NCBI GenBank assembly: GCA_030323885.1
Contig: CM059187.1
Coordinates: 129,648,424 to 129,712,423, forward strand
DNA from: Branchipolynoe longqiensis
Lineage: Eukaryota; Annelida; Polychaeta; Phyllodocida; Polynoidae
Direction: 5' to 3'
Length of the DNA: 64,000 bases
Every line of letters begins with the position of its first letter. Position 1 is the first letter of the stretch. Positions 1 to 11,345 of the stretch are shown here, piece after piece. Both the position numbers and the translations under genes were made by a program. The notes beneath the pieces were generated by a model, which worked only from the letters and a program-made list of their open reading frames with translations, searched no databases and had not been told where the DNA came from.

Positions 1-186
1 TGTCAAGAGTTTTAGCAAGCCTGCCAAAATTAATTTAGCATGGTTGCACTTCAAATATCTCAAAAGTTACCCACTTAAAATAAAAGTTACTTCAAGCTAA
101 AGTAAGGTACATTATAACGATCAATCTAATGTATTTATTTCATAAAATGTCAAAATCTCAAAAACCATCAGAATATGCAACTTTAA
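1..186 (-). mobile_element. MITE-A, cut by the window edge
   Basis: The right part of a minus-oriented copy ends ATATGCAACT TTAA (183-186). A further piece of a similar copy (about 208-280) abuts the LINE at 286. Confidence 0.82.
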
Positions 187-285
187 TGTAATCGTGTATA
201 CATCTGTACAGTCTGAAGAAACCATAGATTGTTCGAAACCAAAGCACTTCCCAAGATTATATCATAGATATCTAATCCAATTAAT

Positions 286-813
286 GTGCTATGTATAAAT
301 AAAATTATCCAGAAAGTAAACCACAAACTGTGGCTATTTGTAAAGCTAAGAGACTACATGACACAAGAAATGTCAATAAAAATCTTCAAAGGCATGTTGC
401 TCCCCTATTTTGACTATGGAGATGTAAACTACATGGGTGCGAGAAAAGAACTACTAAAAAAACTGCAAATACTACAGAACAGAGCCCTAAAAATCAGTCT
501 AAGAGTAGACAAGCTGCACCCCAGCTATGACATTCACAAAAGAACCAAAGTGAAATTACTAGAAAATAGGAGAATAATTCATTTGAAAACATTAGCATAT
601 AGCTATAGTCAAAACAATAAACTCCTACCAAAACCATGAAGGGCTACAAGAGCAAATAATGCCCCACTACTTAAGCAGACAAGAAGCCAAATAAAAGCTC
701 ATGAGAGAAGCATGCTGGAAATGGCTGCCAAGGTGTGGAATGCCCAAACGGTAAAGGAACAACAAATTCCTGACCTAAAAACTTACAAAAAATATCTGTG
801 CAAATTAGGCTAG
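286..813 (+). mobile_element. Decayed LINE: C-terminal part of a reverse transcriptase
   Basis: The frame encodes the end of a CR1/Jockey-like non-LTR reverse transcriptase. The stretch around LLPYFDYGDVNY followed by KLQILQNRALKIS is the typical C-terminal signature (PxxDY-D...LQ-LQN+A-+I). Reading continues in the same frame past an in-frame TGA at about 637-639, probably a decayed CGA Arg codon, through a WNAQ-like segment to TAG at 811-813. The 5' part, including the catalytic FADD motif, is absent. The fragment interrupts MITE-A-like sequence on its left, as expected of a 5'-truncated insertion. The clade is uncertain, and this copy cannot be active. Confidence 0.75.
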
Positions 814-1517
814 GAAACCCCCACTAAGCTGCACTGCAAAGGGCCATGTTGTAAAATTTCCCGATATGTAGACATTGGAGGATGGTGTGAACTAGTCTAT
901 AGTAATTACAATTGTATATAAAAAGGTAAATGGTATATAAAGCCAGAGGCATTAGGGTATTATGTGGTCCTGGTGATCCTTCACTGAGTTGATATAAACA
1001 TTATGTAGTTATAGCAAGTGTGAGAGGGGCACTACTTTTAGTGTGACAGAACCTTGGGAGCTCTGCTCACATACCCCCTCCCCCCAAGTGTTATTTACGG
1101 ATCACTGCACACCCAGACACAACAGGGCACTGTAGCCATAAACAACCAAGGCTTGGATACAGGCAGGTTGGATGTTCATTGGGTGGTTGAAGAATGCCTA
1201 GTGCTGATTGGAGGAGCTGATCAGGTGTGACAGCCATCTTGGATTCATGAGACTATGTAGTAATAAACCTGAGGGTGTAAGATCTCTTCTGTGCACTTTC
1301 TACTCTAGCTTTCTCTTGCCTCTAGTGATTTTATATTTAGCCTACCTACACAACAACAGCTGCCAGCCATCGACTTTACAATGTGATATGTCACGGCCCA
1401 CCAGCGGGACGCCCAATGCCAAGAGTAGCCAGATAACACACCACACAGCTACGTACAAGCCTATGATATGTAAATAGGAGTAGGCTAATCTAATAATAAG
1501 AGTAGAAAAAAAAAATG
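814..1517. other. No gene recognised
   Basis: AT-rich DNA with a TATATAAAG at 934-942 and AATAAA at 1262-1267 that could belong to an old LTR, but no paired LTR, primer site or coding region is visible. The 89-aa frame at 1208-1477 has no motif. Confidence 0.35.
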
Positions 1518-1747
1518 CATATGTGAGCCTGTCTCAAAAGGTGCTAACTCTTCGTTTTTTTTGTCCATTGTAACGATTGACACAAAACAGCACAGAAACA
1601 GTTACATGTATTGTATTGGGATTATGAAACACCATGTAAAAAACAAATCAGTATATTAACGATTCATAAGTAGATAGTGTGTTGATTGTTACTATGGACA
1701 AAGGTTTGTCCCATATTGCTTAGCACCTTTTGAGACAGTCTCATATG
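1518..1747. mobile_element. TIR element, 230 bp
   Basis: CTGTCTCAAAAGGTGCTAA near 1529 is mirrored by TTAGCACCTTTTGAGACAG near 1720-1738, between CATATG hexamers at both ends. Confidence 0.83.
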
Positions 1748-1873
1748 CCAAGAAAATCCAAAAAAACTAACATAGGCTACTAACCATACCAACCAATTAT
1801 CTATCTGCTACTGAAATGCAGGCAATCAAATACCTTATCAGCAGCTACTGTGTGGTAAGATAACACCAACACT

Positions 1874-1965
1874 ACAGCTAGCCAGCATTGAAAACAATCC
1901 TGGGTACCCGGGCTTATATGCTATGGACAGCATAAATACAGCCTCAATAAAAATATAACAAATTT
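1874..1965 (+). mobile_element. RepC fragment
   Basis: Contains the RepC terminal block CCAGCATTGAAAACAA, followed by GGGCTTATATGCTATGG and an A-rich end. Truncated 5'. Confidence 0.5.
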
Positions 1966-1984
1966 TAAAAATATCCAGCATTTT

Positions 1985-2105
1985 GGACATTCTGGAAATT
2001 AATTTTGGCATATTTAGATTTCATATATTTCCAAAGTTAACCCTTCAAGGTGAAAGTTACTTTGAACTAAAATAATGCATAGTGATCCATCTACTAATAC
2101 TATAA
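1985..2105 (-). mobile_element. MITE-A fragment
   Basis: Internal blocks (aattaattttggcat, tccaaagttaaccc, aaagttacttt) match MITE-A on the minus strand. Both TIRs are missing. A second scrap (2466-2502) ends in an ATTATGCAAC TIR. Confidence 0.7.
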
Positions 2106-2109
2106 TTGA

Positions 2110-2455
2110 TTAAAGTTGCATACTCCGATGTTCTTGAGTTTCCGTGATTTTTATGAGATACACATATTAGCTTTATCGTTATAATCTGCATTGCTTTAGT
2201 TTGAAGTAACTTTTATTTTAAATGGCTATCTTTTGATATATTTAAAATGTAAACATGCAAGATGAATTTTGGACAGCAGGCCAACACTCTGACGCGATAG
2301 GCTTATGAAAAAGCAGGTTCCATTAAATTGACTTAGTATGTTGCAACAAATGCTCAATAAGTGCATCAGTATCTAAGATAGATATGTATAATCAAATTTA
2401 GGTGGGTGTTTTAGTTTAGAAAATTTGATGCTTTCATCGGACTATGCAGCTTTAA
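2110..2455 (+). mobile_element. MITE-A, complete copy (346 bp)
   Basis: TTAA at both ends. Left TIR AAGTTGCATACTCCGATG, right TIR CATCGGACTATGCAGCT. Confidence 0.92.
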
Positions 2456-2505
2456 CACAAAAATGGCAGAACACTCAAAACGATCGGATTATGCAACATT
2501 AAGCT

Positions 2506-3060
2506 GTCTGTTTGGCATTATTGATGGTGGTACAAGTGTTATCAATACCAGCGCGCCTAGTGATAACGCTTAGCCACAGCCCTGCCAGCGCAGATCAATC
2601 AGCGTTAATGGGTATTACTAATGCGCCGAGTCGACGCGGCACCGGCGAAACTGCATGATGCGAACTGCCGGGTTCATTTCAATCAGTTGAGACGAGGTTA
2701 AAGGTCAAGGTCACCCGTTGCCATGGCGGCGAGTGACTGTTTACGGTGTGTTTAATCAGGCCACATGCCCCTAGGGTGGTAAGTGGTGGGAGTGGTTGCG
2801 GTTGGCTGGAGGCGGGTGCGTGCGTGCGTGCGTGGGTAGGTGGGTGGGTGGGTGGGTGGGTAGGGGAGTGTGTGTGTGGGTAGGTGTGTGGGTCGGTGGG
2901 TGGGGGTGCTGGTAATGATACAGCAGCAGAGAACAAAACCAGCACATCACCTGTCACTGCCCATCGGCCGATGTCTTCTGCTCACTCAATCTGACTACAG
3001 CCGACACTGCCAGTGACGCTGTTAACGGCTTAGACGCCGTGTTAATTAACCTTAGCTGAA
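2506..3060. other. No gene; GC-rich DNA with a GGGT/CACA repeat
   Basis: A GTGGGTGGGT repeat at 2815-2910. The flanks are GC-rich and look single-copy, without an exon that I can support. Confidence 0.4.
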
Positions 3061-3196
3061 CGGTTGAATTATGTCATGGAATGAATGTATGCGCGCATGA
3101 AACGAACTATGGATTGTGTGTGGTGTTTGTTTATGTATGTGTGTGTATCTATGTATGTATGTATCATATGTATGTATGTATGTATGTATGTATGTG

Positions 3197-3375
3197 TCGT
3201 GGGGGTGATGAACATGGGAAATATTGCGCCTAGAGCGGGACTCGAACCCACATATCTTTGCATTCCAGGCCAGTGTGCTAACCATTACACCACCTAGGCT
3301 CCCTGATATCACCATACTACCCACACCTACCTGTCTATTTTGTTTCTTGCCTGAGCGGTCAGTGCAGACTACTAC
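3197..3375 (-). mobile_element. SINE T3: tRNA-like module within a dispersed repeat
   Basis: Minus strand: GTAGTCTGCACTGACC-type leader, then GCCTAGGTGGTGTAATGG...GGTTCGAGTCCCGC...TCTAGGC, which folds as acceptor, D and T arms of a tRNA. Two other copies share the flanks, so this is a repeat, not a functional tRNA gene. Confidence 0.75.
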
Positions 3376-3515
3376 ACTCGTCCCCCTGGAATTGTAAGTC
3401 TTTTAATGCTTACAATTACATGCACGCAGGCAATGGACTAACACATACATACACAGGGTAGGTTCAACAACCATACAGCGCATAGCTTGTACAGGATGAT
3501 GGTCATGGCACCAGT

Positions 3516-3695
3516 GTCATGGGGGTGATGAAAATGGGAAATATTGCATCTAGAGCGGGACTCAAACCCACATCTCTTTGCATTCCGGGCCAGTGTCCTA
3601 ACCATTACACCACCTAGGCTCTCTGATATCACCATACTACCCATGCCTACCTGTTTATGTTGTTACTTGCCTGAGAGGTCAGTGCAGACTACTAC
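3516..3695 (-). mobile_element. SINE T3 copy
   Basis: Same organisation as the copy at 3197 (GGTGGTGTAATGGTTAGGAC, GGGTTTGAGTCCCGC), about 320 bp away in the same orientation. Confidence 0.75.
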
Positions 3696-4074
3696 ATATG
3701 TATCGTATGTATATGTATCACATGTATGTATGTATGTATGCATCATATTCATAGTATGTAAGTATGTATATCATATATATATATATACTTATGTATATAT
3801 ATATATCACATGTATCATGGATGTAAATATTATGTATGTATATATCATACATGCATTTATTATATATGGATATCTATAATACGTATATATTTCAGTATCA
3901 ATTATGTCAAGTAATTGATGTATGTGTGGATGTATTTACGTATTTCCATGTATGTAAATGTGTATTTATCAGATGTATGCATGTATGCACGTGTGTGTGT
4001 ATTGATGTGTGTATGTGTGTATGCGTTAATGTACTATGTGAGTATGTATGTATGTGAGTATGTATTCATGTAGC

Positions 4075-4205
4075 ATGTTTTCACTTCAGACATGTCCAAA
4101 GTTATCAATAAGTCCTTCAACTACTGATATAAGGTAGTTTATAATGATCAACCTAATATTTCTCTAAAAAAATATGGTTGAAACTCCAAGCCATCGGAAT
4201 GTGCA
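4075..4205 (-). mobile_element. MITE-A fragment
   Basis: A terminal portion with decayed internal blocks and the TIR relic CCATCGGAATGTGCA. Confidence 0.65.
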
Positions 4206-4247
4206 CATACATGAGTGTGTGGTGGGTGACTACTGTTGCTAAGATAG

Positions 4248-4481
4248 CGTGGTTATTGGAGTTTTCCGTCCTAGCAAAATATCAGGTCATATCAGGACGG
4301 GTACTGATTTGTGACAGTGTGCACTCATGGCAACCTTATAGTGCTTCCCCTGTGGGAGACCAGGCTATTATCAGCACCGTCAACTGATATCACACTCAGT
4401 CACATTATCCTGGGTTTGAATCCCACGATCTACCAAGACGGGAGACGGACGCTCAACTCATTTGTCCATCCCGTCTGGTCG
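4248..4481 (-). mobile_element. SINE T1, internally deleted
   Basis: Minus copy from a CCAGACGGGATGGAC-type head to the tail. The middle body between B box and GATAATGTG is missing. Confidence 0.83.
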
Positions 4482-4587
4482 TTGCTAAGGTAGAGGTGTC
4501 ACGTGAACAGGGACCGTCCAGCGCGTGGACACGGCCGGCGACAGTGAGGCCATCTGTCTTTGACCAGTGGAACTAATCTCACCCCCA

Positions 4588-4832
4588 CTAGCACATTGCA
4601 CCCACCCACACCCACATCCACTCACACACATACACACACAAACATACACACCCACACACACATACACACTCACCCACACACACACTCACCCACCCACTGA
4701 CCAACCCACTCACCCACACACTCACCCACACACTCACCCGCACCCACACACCGACAAACCCACACAAACACCCACACCCACCCTTAAGCCCACACCCGCA
4801 CCCACACCCACACCCACACCCACACCCACACA
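4588..4832 (+). repeat. CA / CCCACA microsatellite
   Basis: Continuous C/A dinucleotide and CCCACA repeats, ending in (CACACC)n. Confidence 0.92.
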
Positions 4833-4902
4833 TTAAAGCCGCATAGTTAAAACAGGGCATATTCGACACTAAAATGCCTATTTAGATTTGATTCTACATT
4901 AA

Positions 4903-5232
4903 CCCTAGCTAAAACTACACAGTGTGATGAAACCATCAGATTTGCAAAACCAAAACGCTTATCTAGATTTGATCCTACAGATCCAATGTCGATGTTCGGC
5001 ACACTTAGGCATGTGTTATGGTATAGAAGGGGATAATAAGCTAATTTAATAGAACATGTTATTGCTGAAGCATGTACTGTAACAAATTTGGCATGTTTTT
5101 GCCAACATTATTTTGACATTTTTTCACTTCAAATAAGGCCAAAGCTAACCATATAAAAATAAAAGGTCCTTCAAACTAAAGTAAAGTAAATTATATCGAA
5201 CATTTCAGAAAATGCCCAAATCTCAAATATAT
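4903..5232 (-). mobile_element. MITE-A, diverged copy
   Basis: Runs from gtgatgaaaccatcaga through tctagatttgatcctacag to gcccaaatctc. Most internal blocks of MITE-A are present and both ends are decayed. Confidence 0.75.
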
Positions 5233-5370
5233 ATACTTGTTACCGCATAGAATTTTCTTTTAGAACGGTATAATATGTCAATTTAATTGAACCTCCTACT
5301 TCTGGTCAATGGCATAGTTAAATTTGCATAATTTTATTTCGAATATTTCCAGAGTTAGCTATTTATATAT

Positions 5371-5728
5371 ATATTTTATAGCTGCATAGTCCGATGAAGC
5401 ATCAAATTTTCAAAACAAAAACACTCACCTAGATTTTATTCTACACATCTAAATTAGATATTGGTGCACTTATTAAACATTTGTTGCCACATAGAAGGTC
5501 ATACCGAGTTAATTTAACGGAACCTGTTACTGCATAAGCCTAGGGTGTTACAGTTTGGCACGCTTGCCAAAATCAATTTAGGATTTTTCACTTCAAATAT
5601 CTCAAAATTTAGCCATTTAAAATGAAAGTTACTTCAAACTAAAGTAAGGTAGGTTATAACAACCAATTAAATATATTTATCTCAGTAAAATGGCAGAAAC
5701 TCAAAACCATCTGACTATGCAACTTTAA
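5371..5728 (-). mobile_element. MITE-A, near-complete copy
   Basis: Starts AGCTGCATAGTCCGATG after a decayed TTATA and ends CTGACTATGCAACT TTAA (5725-5728). Confidence 0.88.
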
Positions 5729-6124
5729 TTACTTCAAAAGGTACATTCTAGTAATCCACATTTATCTGGGTTTAAAAAAAAAAGTAATCCTTTTTTATAT
5801 GTCAGTAACTCAAAACCATCAGACTATGCACCTATAACCCTCCCCAATACGACATGATCAATCCGAGCCTATCTTGATGGATAGAAATATGGATACACGA
5901 TGTCACACGCCATGTTAGTTTAAAAACTGTAACTGCAGAAGCCTATGGTGTCACAGTTTTGGAATGCTTACCAAGATTAATTTCCAATTGTTGCACTTCA
6001 GATATCGTTTGAAAAGATAACCATTTCTACTAAAAGTCACTTCAAAGTAAAGTAATGTAAATTATAAGGATATATTTATCTAAAAATAAATGCCAGAAAC
6101 TCAAAAGCATCGGAGGATGCAACT
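5729..6124 (-). mobile_element. MITE-A fragments
   Basis: Two pieces: about 5745-5835 (ends in an ATCAGACTATGCA TIR relic) and 5913-6124 (ends CATCGGAGGATGCAACTTA). Confidence 0.75.
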
Positions 6125-6194
6125 TAGAAAAACTATTGCTTCCTTGTTGTGCGTGACTGTAAATAGTTCACACGCTAGAAGCATTACTTCCCAT

Positions 6195-6415
6195 TGCCAG
6201 TGTTAAGAGGTTAGCAGTATGAGCGACCAGTGTTAAGAGGTTAGAAGCATGCATAACCAGTGTTAAGAGGTTAGCAGTATGAGGGACCAGTGCTAAGAGG
6301 TTAGAAGCATGCATAACCAGTGTTAAGAGGTTAGCAGCATGTGATACCAGTGTTAAGAGGTTTGCAGCATGCACTACCGGTGTTAAGAGGTTAGCATCAT
6401 GCACGACCAGTTGTA
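6195..6415 (+). repeat. 30-bp minisatellite, cluster 1
   Basis: About seven units of CCAGTGTTAAGAGGTTAGCA plus a variable GCATGC-containing end. The period is 30 bp (for example 6198 and 6228). Confidence 0.92.
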
Positions 6416-6955
6416 AAGTCCTCAGCTGGAATATGTGGTTTGTGTAGGCAGGCTATAATGAAATCAATACAGGCAAGAAGAGAAAGTAAGAGTATAAAGA
6501 ATGAAAGTAGAGAGAGAGAGACAATGCCCCCGGGTTTATTATTATATAGTGGTACATGGATCTGGTATGGCATACCACCTTACTGTGTTCTCTAATGGGA
6601 ATCAAGCATTTACAGTTCCACCAATGAACATCAAGCATTCCTGGGTCACCATGGCTACAGTGCTCTTCCCACCACCACCATGTGGTGTGGCTGCTTGGCC
6701 ACCGCCTGCCTGAGCTGAGTGTGTGGTGATCCGTGACTAACAGAGGGGGGAGGGGTAGTGAGTAGAGCTCCAAGTGCCCCTTACACACTATCTCTAGTGC
6801 CTCCTTCACACTATCTACCTAATACATAATGACTATTAACTATAAGTAAAGGATCACCAGCAACTACACAAATACATTCCTGCACCTGGCAGTATATACC
6901 ATTTACCATTATAGACCATTTGCATTCCCCGACCAATGCGTTTTATCGGAATATT
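6416..6955 (+). repeat. Duplicated flank between 30-bp clusters
   Basis: Blocks such as GGCTATAATGAAATCA, gggtttattatta, atcaagcattcctgg and ccaccaccaccatg recur in order at 7140-7480. No gene is visible. Confidence 0.7.
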
Positions 6956-6959
6956 TTAC

Positions 6960-7115
6960 ACAGTGTCAAGAGGTTAGCAGCATGCACGACCAGTGTTAAC
7001 AAGTTAGTATCATGCGCGACCAGTGTTAAGAGGTTATCAGCATGCACAACCAGTGTTAACAGGTTAGCATGCATGACCAGTGTTAAGAGGTTAGCAGCAT
7101 GTACAACAAGTTGTA
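6960..7115 (+). repeat. 30-bp minisatellite, cluster 2
   Basis: Five units of the same repeat, preceded by TATCGGAATATTTTACACAG, which also precedes clusters 3 and 4. Confidence 0.9.
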
Positions 7116-7518
7116 AAAAGGCTAAAATGCGAATCTGTGGCTGTCATGCAGGCTATAATGAAATCAGTACAGACAAAGAGAAAGGAAGAGTATAAAGTAT
7201 AAAGAAGAAGAGAGAGTCAAACCCTCTGGTTTATTATTTATATGGTTACATGGGTTCATTTTATCACCCCCACCCCTTTCCCCCAATGGAAAACAAGCAT
7301 TCTTGGCCCTACCAATAGGGATCCAGCATTCCTGGTCCCCATGGATACCAGTGGTCTGCCCACCACCACCAAGCTGTATGGCCCCATGGGCACCACCATC
7401 CTTAACCTTTGAGTGTTGTGATCCCTATCCCAGCAGAGGGGGTAGGCCCTGAGTGCACTCACCCCCAGACCTGCCAGCACCCCTATGTCTATTTACATCC
7501 CACTCAGGCACCACCAGC

Positions 7519-7573
<55 letters not shown>

Positions 7574-7580
7574 CGTACAC
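7116..7580 (+). repeat. Second copy of the flank, ending in (AT)n
   Basis: Parallels 6416-6955 in block order, then a TA microsatellite at 7520-7569. Confidence 0.7.
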
Positions 7581-7627
7581 TGATCAGTAATAGAACATTT
7601 GAATTCCCCCCTATGCCGTATATCGGA

Positions 7628-8195
7628 ATATTTTACACAGTTTTAAGATTGTTGCAGCATGCACAACCAGTGCTAAGAGGTTAGCAGCATGCACGACCAG
7701 TGCTAAGAGGTTAGCAGCATGCACAACCAGTGCTAAGACTAAGAGGTTAGCAGCATGCACAACCAGTGGTAAGAGGTTAGCATCATGCGTGACCAGTGTT
7801 AAGAGGCTAGGAGCGTGCCAGATCAGTGTTAACAGGTTACAAATAGGAGCATGCGCAACCACTGTTTGGAGGTTTGCAGCATACATCACGTACATACACC
7901 GATCAGTAATAGAACACTTGCATTCCCCCTATGCTGTATATCGGAATATTTTACCCAGTTTTAAGAGGTTTGCAGCATGCACAACCAGTGCTAAGAGGTT
8001 AGCAGCATGCACAACCAGTGTTAAGAGGTTAGCATCCTGAGCGACCAGTGGTAAGAGGCTAGGAGCATGCCAGGTCAGTGTTAACAGGTTATGAATAGGA
8101 GCATGCACGACCAGTGTTTGGAGGGTAGCAGTATACGTGACTAGTGCTAAGAGGTTAGCAGCATGCGCGGCCAGTGTTATGAGGCTTGCGGCATG
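7628..8195 (+). repeat. 30-bp minisatellite, clusters 3 and 4
   Basis: Cluster 3 (7628-7885) and cluster 4 (7960-8195) each follow the leader GATCAGTAATAGAACA...TCGGAATATTTTAC and include the same variant units (AGGAGC, GAATAGGAGC), so one is a duplicate of the other. Confidence 0.88.
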
Positions 8196-8568
8196 CGCAA
8201 CGCCTGGCCTCCGGGCTGCGCAGACTGTATCTGATACAGTCCACTGAGGAGCACTCGGCTCTCGGCCTCGGGGCAAGTAGCAACGTCGCTATAGGTCTAA
8301 CCGACGGGCAGCAAGCGCAACGTGCAACACTAGCAACATCGCCATTAGTTCTTAACAAACAGCAATCTATTTTTGTTAACTGCAATAATGCAAACTAAAA
8401 TCATACATACATTGTACATACAAACACACATATTTACATACATACATACAATTACAGGATGTATGTATATACACACATGCAAGGACCTAGTTCTCTTCCC
8501 AACCATGGTCCAAAGTGGCGCCATCAGAGTGTGTTCGGCCAACGATCAACAGTATAGTATATACTATA
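8196..8568. other. No gene; GC-rich then CATACA-rich DNA
   Basis: 8196-8345 is GC-rich, unlike its neighbours. 8400-8480 is a loose ACATAC repeat. Confidence 0.4.
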
Positions 8569-8746
8569 GAGTAAAACCTCCCTAACTGACCACCTCCACA
8601 GATCGACCACTCCCCTATATCGATCGCTTTATTTGGGTCCCTACAATACCATTGTAACCATATTCTAACTCCCTAAACCGACCCCCTCCGTAAATGGACC
8701 ACTTAAAGGCGGTATCAAGGTCGGTCGATTTAGAAAGGTTTTACTG
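8569..8746. mobile_element. pogo/Tigger-like MITE
   Basis: TIRs (GAGTAAAACCTCCCTAA at left, TTTAGAAAGGTTTTACTG at right) with TA at the left flank. The short length, TA target and CAGTAAAACCTC-type ends fit the pogo group of Tc1/mariner elements. That assignment is by family knowledge. Confidence 0.8.
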
Positions 8747-9019
8747 CATTTACATAGTTATTTAGCAGGTATTTACATGATGCAGTATGGTTGTAAGGAG
8801 TCCAAGTACTGATGGTCGCAGTGTCTTTATTTATTTTCTCATATCAGATTATACAGCACATATGGGTATGTTCAACCCAGTTACTTTTTTTCCTCTTCTT
8901 AGTATCTTTTTTTAGACATGCCTTGTAGTTGTACTGACTCTTGGGTGGTTCATAACCTTGACAGTTACAGGCTGCAACACTGCAGCAATATAGAATGGCA
9001 CCGATAAGTCGATCCATTC

Positions 9020-9480
9020 TTCGGAATGAAGATTTAACTTCAGTTGGGGCGGTTGTAGAAGTGGGGGGGGTACTTTACAACAATAACGACGAGTCATTGG
9101 AGCACCATCGGATCACCGGTCTGATTGTAGCAGTGCACTCATGTCCAGTAGCCGATCCTTCAGGAGGAAGGGATAGGAAAAGGTGGGATCTGCAGGCAAG
9201 AACAAAGTGAAACAGTGAAAAGGGAACAGGGCCCCACCCAAGCAAACAACTCCCTTGATCAGGAGGAGATGTAAGCCCAGGAGAGAAAAAAGGAAAAGGG
9301 TAGTATAGAGGAAAGAGAAATGAGAGTTGAGTCAAAGGGCTGTGTCTCTTTGCTCTGTTGTGACCAGGCAGTGAGCGTGGACACAGATGGAGTAAGAGGT
9401 AGAAAGTGAAATGCTGGCTGGCTCCCCCTTCTGGAACTCTTCAGACATTATCAAGGAGGTGCAGGGGCCAGCTGAGAGGA
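9020..9480 (-). repeat. RepD, inverted partner of 14640-15110
   Basis: Shares long diverged blocks with 14640-15110 in reverse complement (gagttgagtcaaagg, agggccccacccaagc, cggttgtagaag). No protein is recognisable. Confidence 0.72.
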
Positions 9481-9514
9481 GGTGTGGACGAAGTGTGCCC
9501 TTGTAGTGACTGCC

Positions 9515-10030
9515 GTGCCCCCCCCCCCCCCCACAAGGACAAACACAACCCGAACTCCACCCAAACCCCATCCCCAACCTCATCTACACCCCAATCCCAA
9601 CCACAACCCTACCCCTATCCCTAATCCCATCCTTATATCCAGCCCCATCTCCATGGTCGTCCCTATCCCCATCCCCATCCCCATCTCCATCCAATCCCCA
9701 TGCCCATTTCACTCTCCACCCCAGCCCCAACCCCATCTCCATCCCATCCCATCGCATCCCCATCCAAATCTCCACCCCAACCCTAACCGCAACCCCACCT
9801 CCATTTCCACCCCATCATCATCATCCCCCCCCCCCCATCCCCGTCCCAATCCCCATGCCCACCCCATCCCCATCCCCATCCCCATCCCCATCCCCATCCA
9901 CATCCACATCCCCATCTCAGTCTTCATCCCCATCTCATTCCCACCACCACCCGAACCTCCACCCCCAACATCACCCCCCTCACCCACACACCCCGACCCC
10001 CTCACCAACCCACCCGACCCCACACCCCGG
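9515..10030 (+). repeat. C-rich CCCCAT repeat tract
   Basis: CCCCATCCCCAT-type hexamers mixed with poly-C. The 188-aa Pro/His-rich open frame is a by-product. Confidence 0.9.
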
Positions 10031-10388
10031 CCACTTCCGGGTGCTTGACCAGGCCGGCCGGTCGCCCGCTGGCCCGCCCGCTGGTCAGGCCCGGTGATAT
10101 ATGGCGGGTGTGATTAAATGCTTCCTCTGGTTACCGCCGGCTGGGTTGGTGGCGCTGCCGGTCACTACAGCGCCTCACACGGCGGGTAATTATCGCCGAT
10201 AACCCGTCGTCGTTGTCGGGAGCCTAGGACACTCATCGGGGCCCCCTGGCCGTGTTCTCGGTCAAAGGGGGGTGGGCAAAGCACACATGTGTCCGCCCTA
10301 GTTCCCCTCTCACGCCCCTCCCCAACATAACCCCCCCCCCCTCTCACCCCCCCCCCCTCCTCAACATACCCATCCCCTCTCACGCCCT

Positions 10389-10605
10389 TCAGCGGGCGCG
10401 GTGGCTGAATCGGTAGAGCGCGGGCCTCGCGTGCGGGTGATCGGGAGATCGATTCCTGGTCGAGTCAAACCAATGACTTATAAAATTGATACTTGTTGCT
10501 TCCTAGCCTGGTGCTCGGCATTAATATGACATGGCCAGGACTGGTTCACTCAGTGTCAGTATAATGTGAATGGGTAGGATATCGGGTCACCCACTGCTAA
10601 TTAAT
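10389..10605 (+). mobile_element. SINE T1, 3'-truncated
   Basis: Head GCGGGCGCGGTGGCTGAATC through the GTCAGTATAATGTGAATGGG block, then unrelated AT-rich DNA. Confidence 0.85.
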
Positions 10606-10937
10606 TTATCTTTCATTATCAAACCAATTGCTTACCAAACCTTGTCCTTGTTACCAAATCAATTCACTTTTATACAGTGAATTGATTTGGTAAGTGCAAC
10701 TCAGGTTATTACAACATTAACGCATTTGAGCAGAACACAGTGTAGGTAACGCCAAAATGTGTAGTGCCCCCCGCCCCCCCCCCCCCACCCCCCAGCCTCC
10801 CTAAGCCCCCGAGCTAACTTGTGTTACCCTTGTCAGTGTGTTTTGTCATGCGCAGAGCTACTGACCACGTGACCAGGTGACATGCGTGTACAGTGCGGTA
10901 CTGACCTCTCGCTTGTGTGTAACAGTCAGTATAGTAG

Positions 10938-10973
<36 letters not shown>

Positions 10974-11117
10974 ATGCATAGAGTCAGCCTTTCATAATCC
11001 CATCATTTTGACTGTTTAACCCACATTGAATATGTATTAGTTGGATAAATATATTAGTTTAATATATTAATTATTAGTTACAAATACAACAAAAATTCAA
11101 AACCCTCAAATTCAGTT

Positions 11118-11345
11118 TTAAATTTCCATAGTTCGATCGTTTTGAGGTTCTGCCATTTTCTGCGATAAATACATTAGTTTGAAGTGAGTTATTTTTTAAA
11201 TTGCTAATTTTGGAGATATCTGAAATGAAAATGTGCCAAATTAATTTAGGCAAGTGCATGGAAATCTTGGCACCATAGGCTTCAGCAGTAACAGGTTCTA
11301 TTTAAATGATTTAAGATCAGCTTGTATGCAACAACAAATGTTTAA
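11118..11345 (+). mobile_element. MITE-A, 3'-truncated copy
   Basis: Begins TTAA ATTTCCATAGTTCGATCG and follows MITE-A as far as the aacaaatgtttaat block, then stops. Confidence 0.78.

Larger units (their letters stand above)
3091..4060 (+). repeat. ATGT-type microsatellites around the T3 SINEs
   Basis: Imperfect (TATG)n and TGTA-rich DNA at 3115-3195 and 3697-4060. Open frames here are repeat translations. Confidence 0.85.

Noticed and set aside
820..1500. Possible solo LTR (TATATAAAG, AATAAA)
   Set aside because: No second LTR, no TG...CA ends with a clear duplication, and such signals occur by chance in AT-rich DNA.
9482..10048. 188-aa Pro/His/Ile-rich frame
   Set aside because: Translation of CCCCAT hexamers; antisense frames are equally open.
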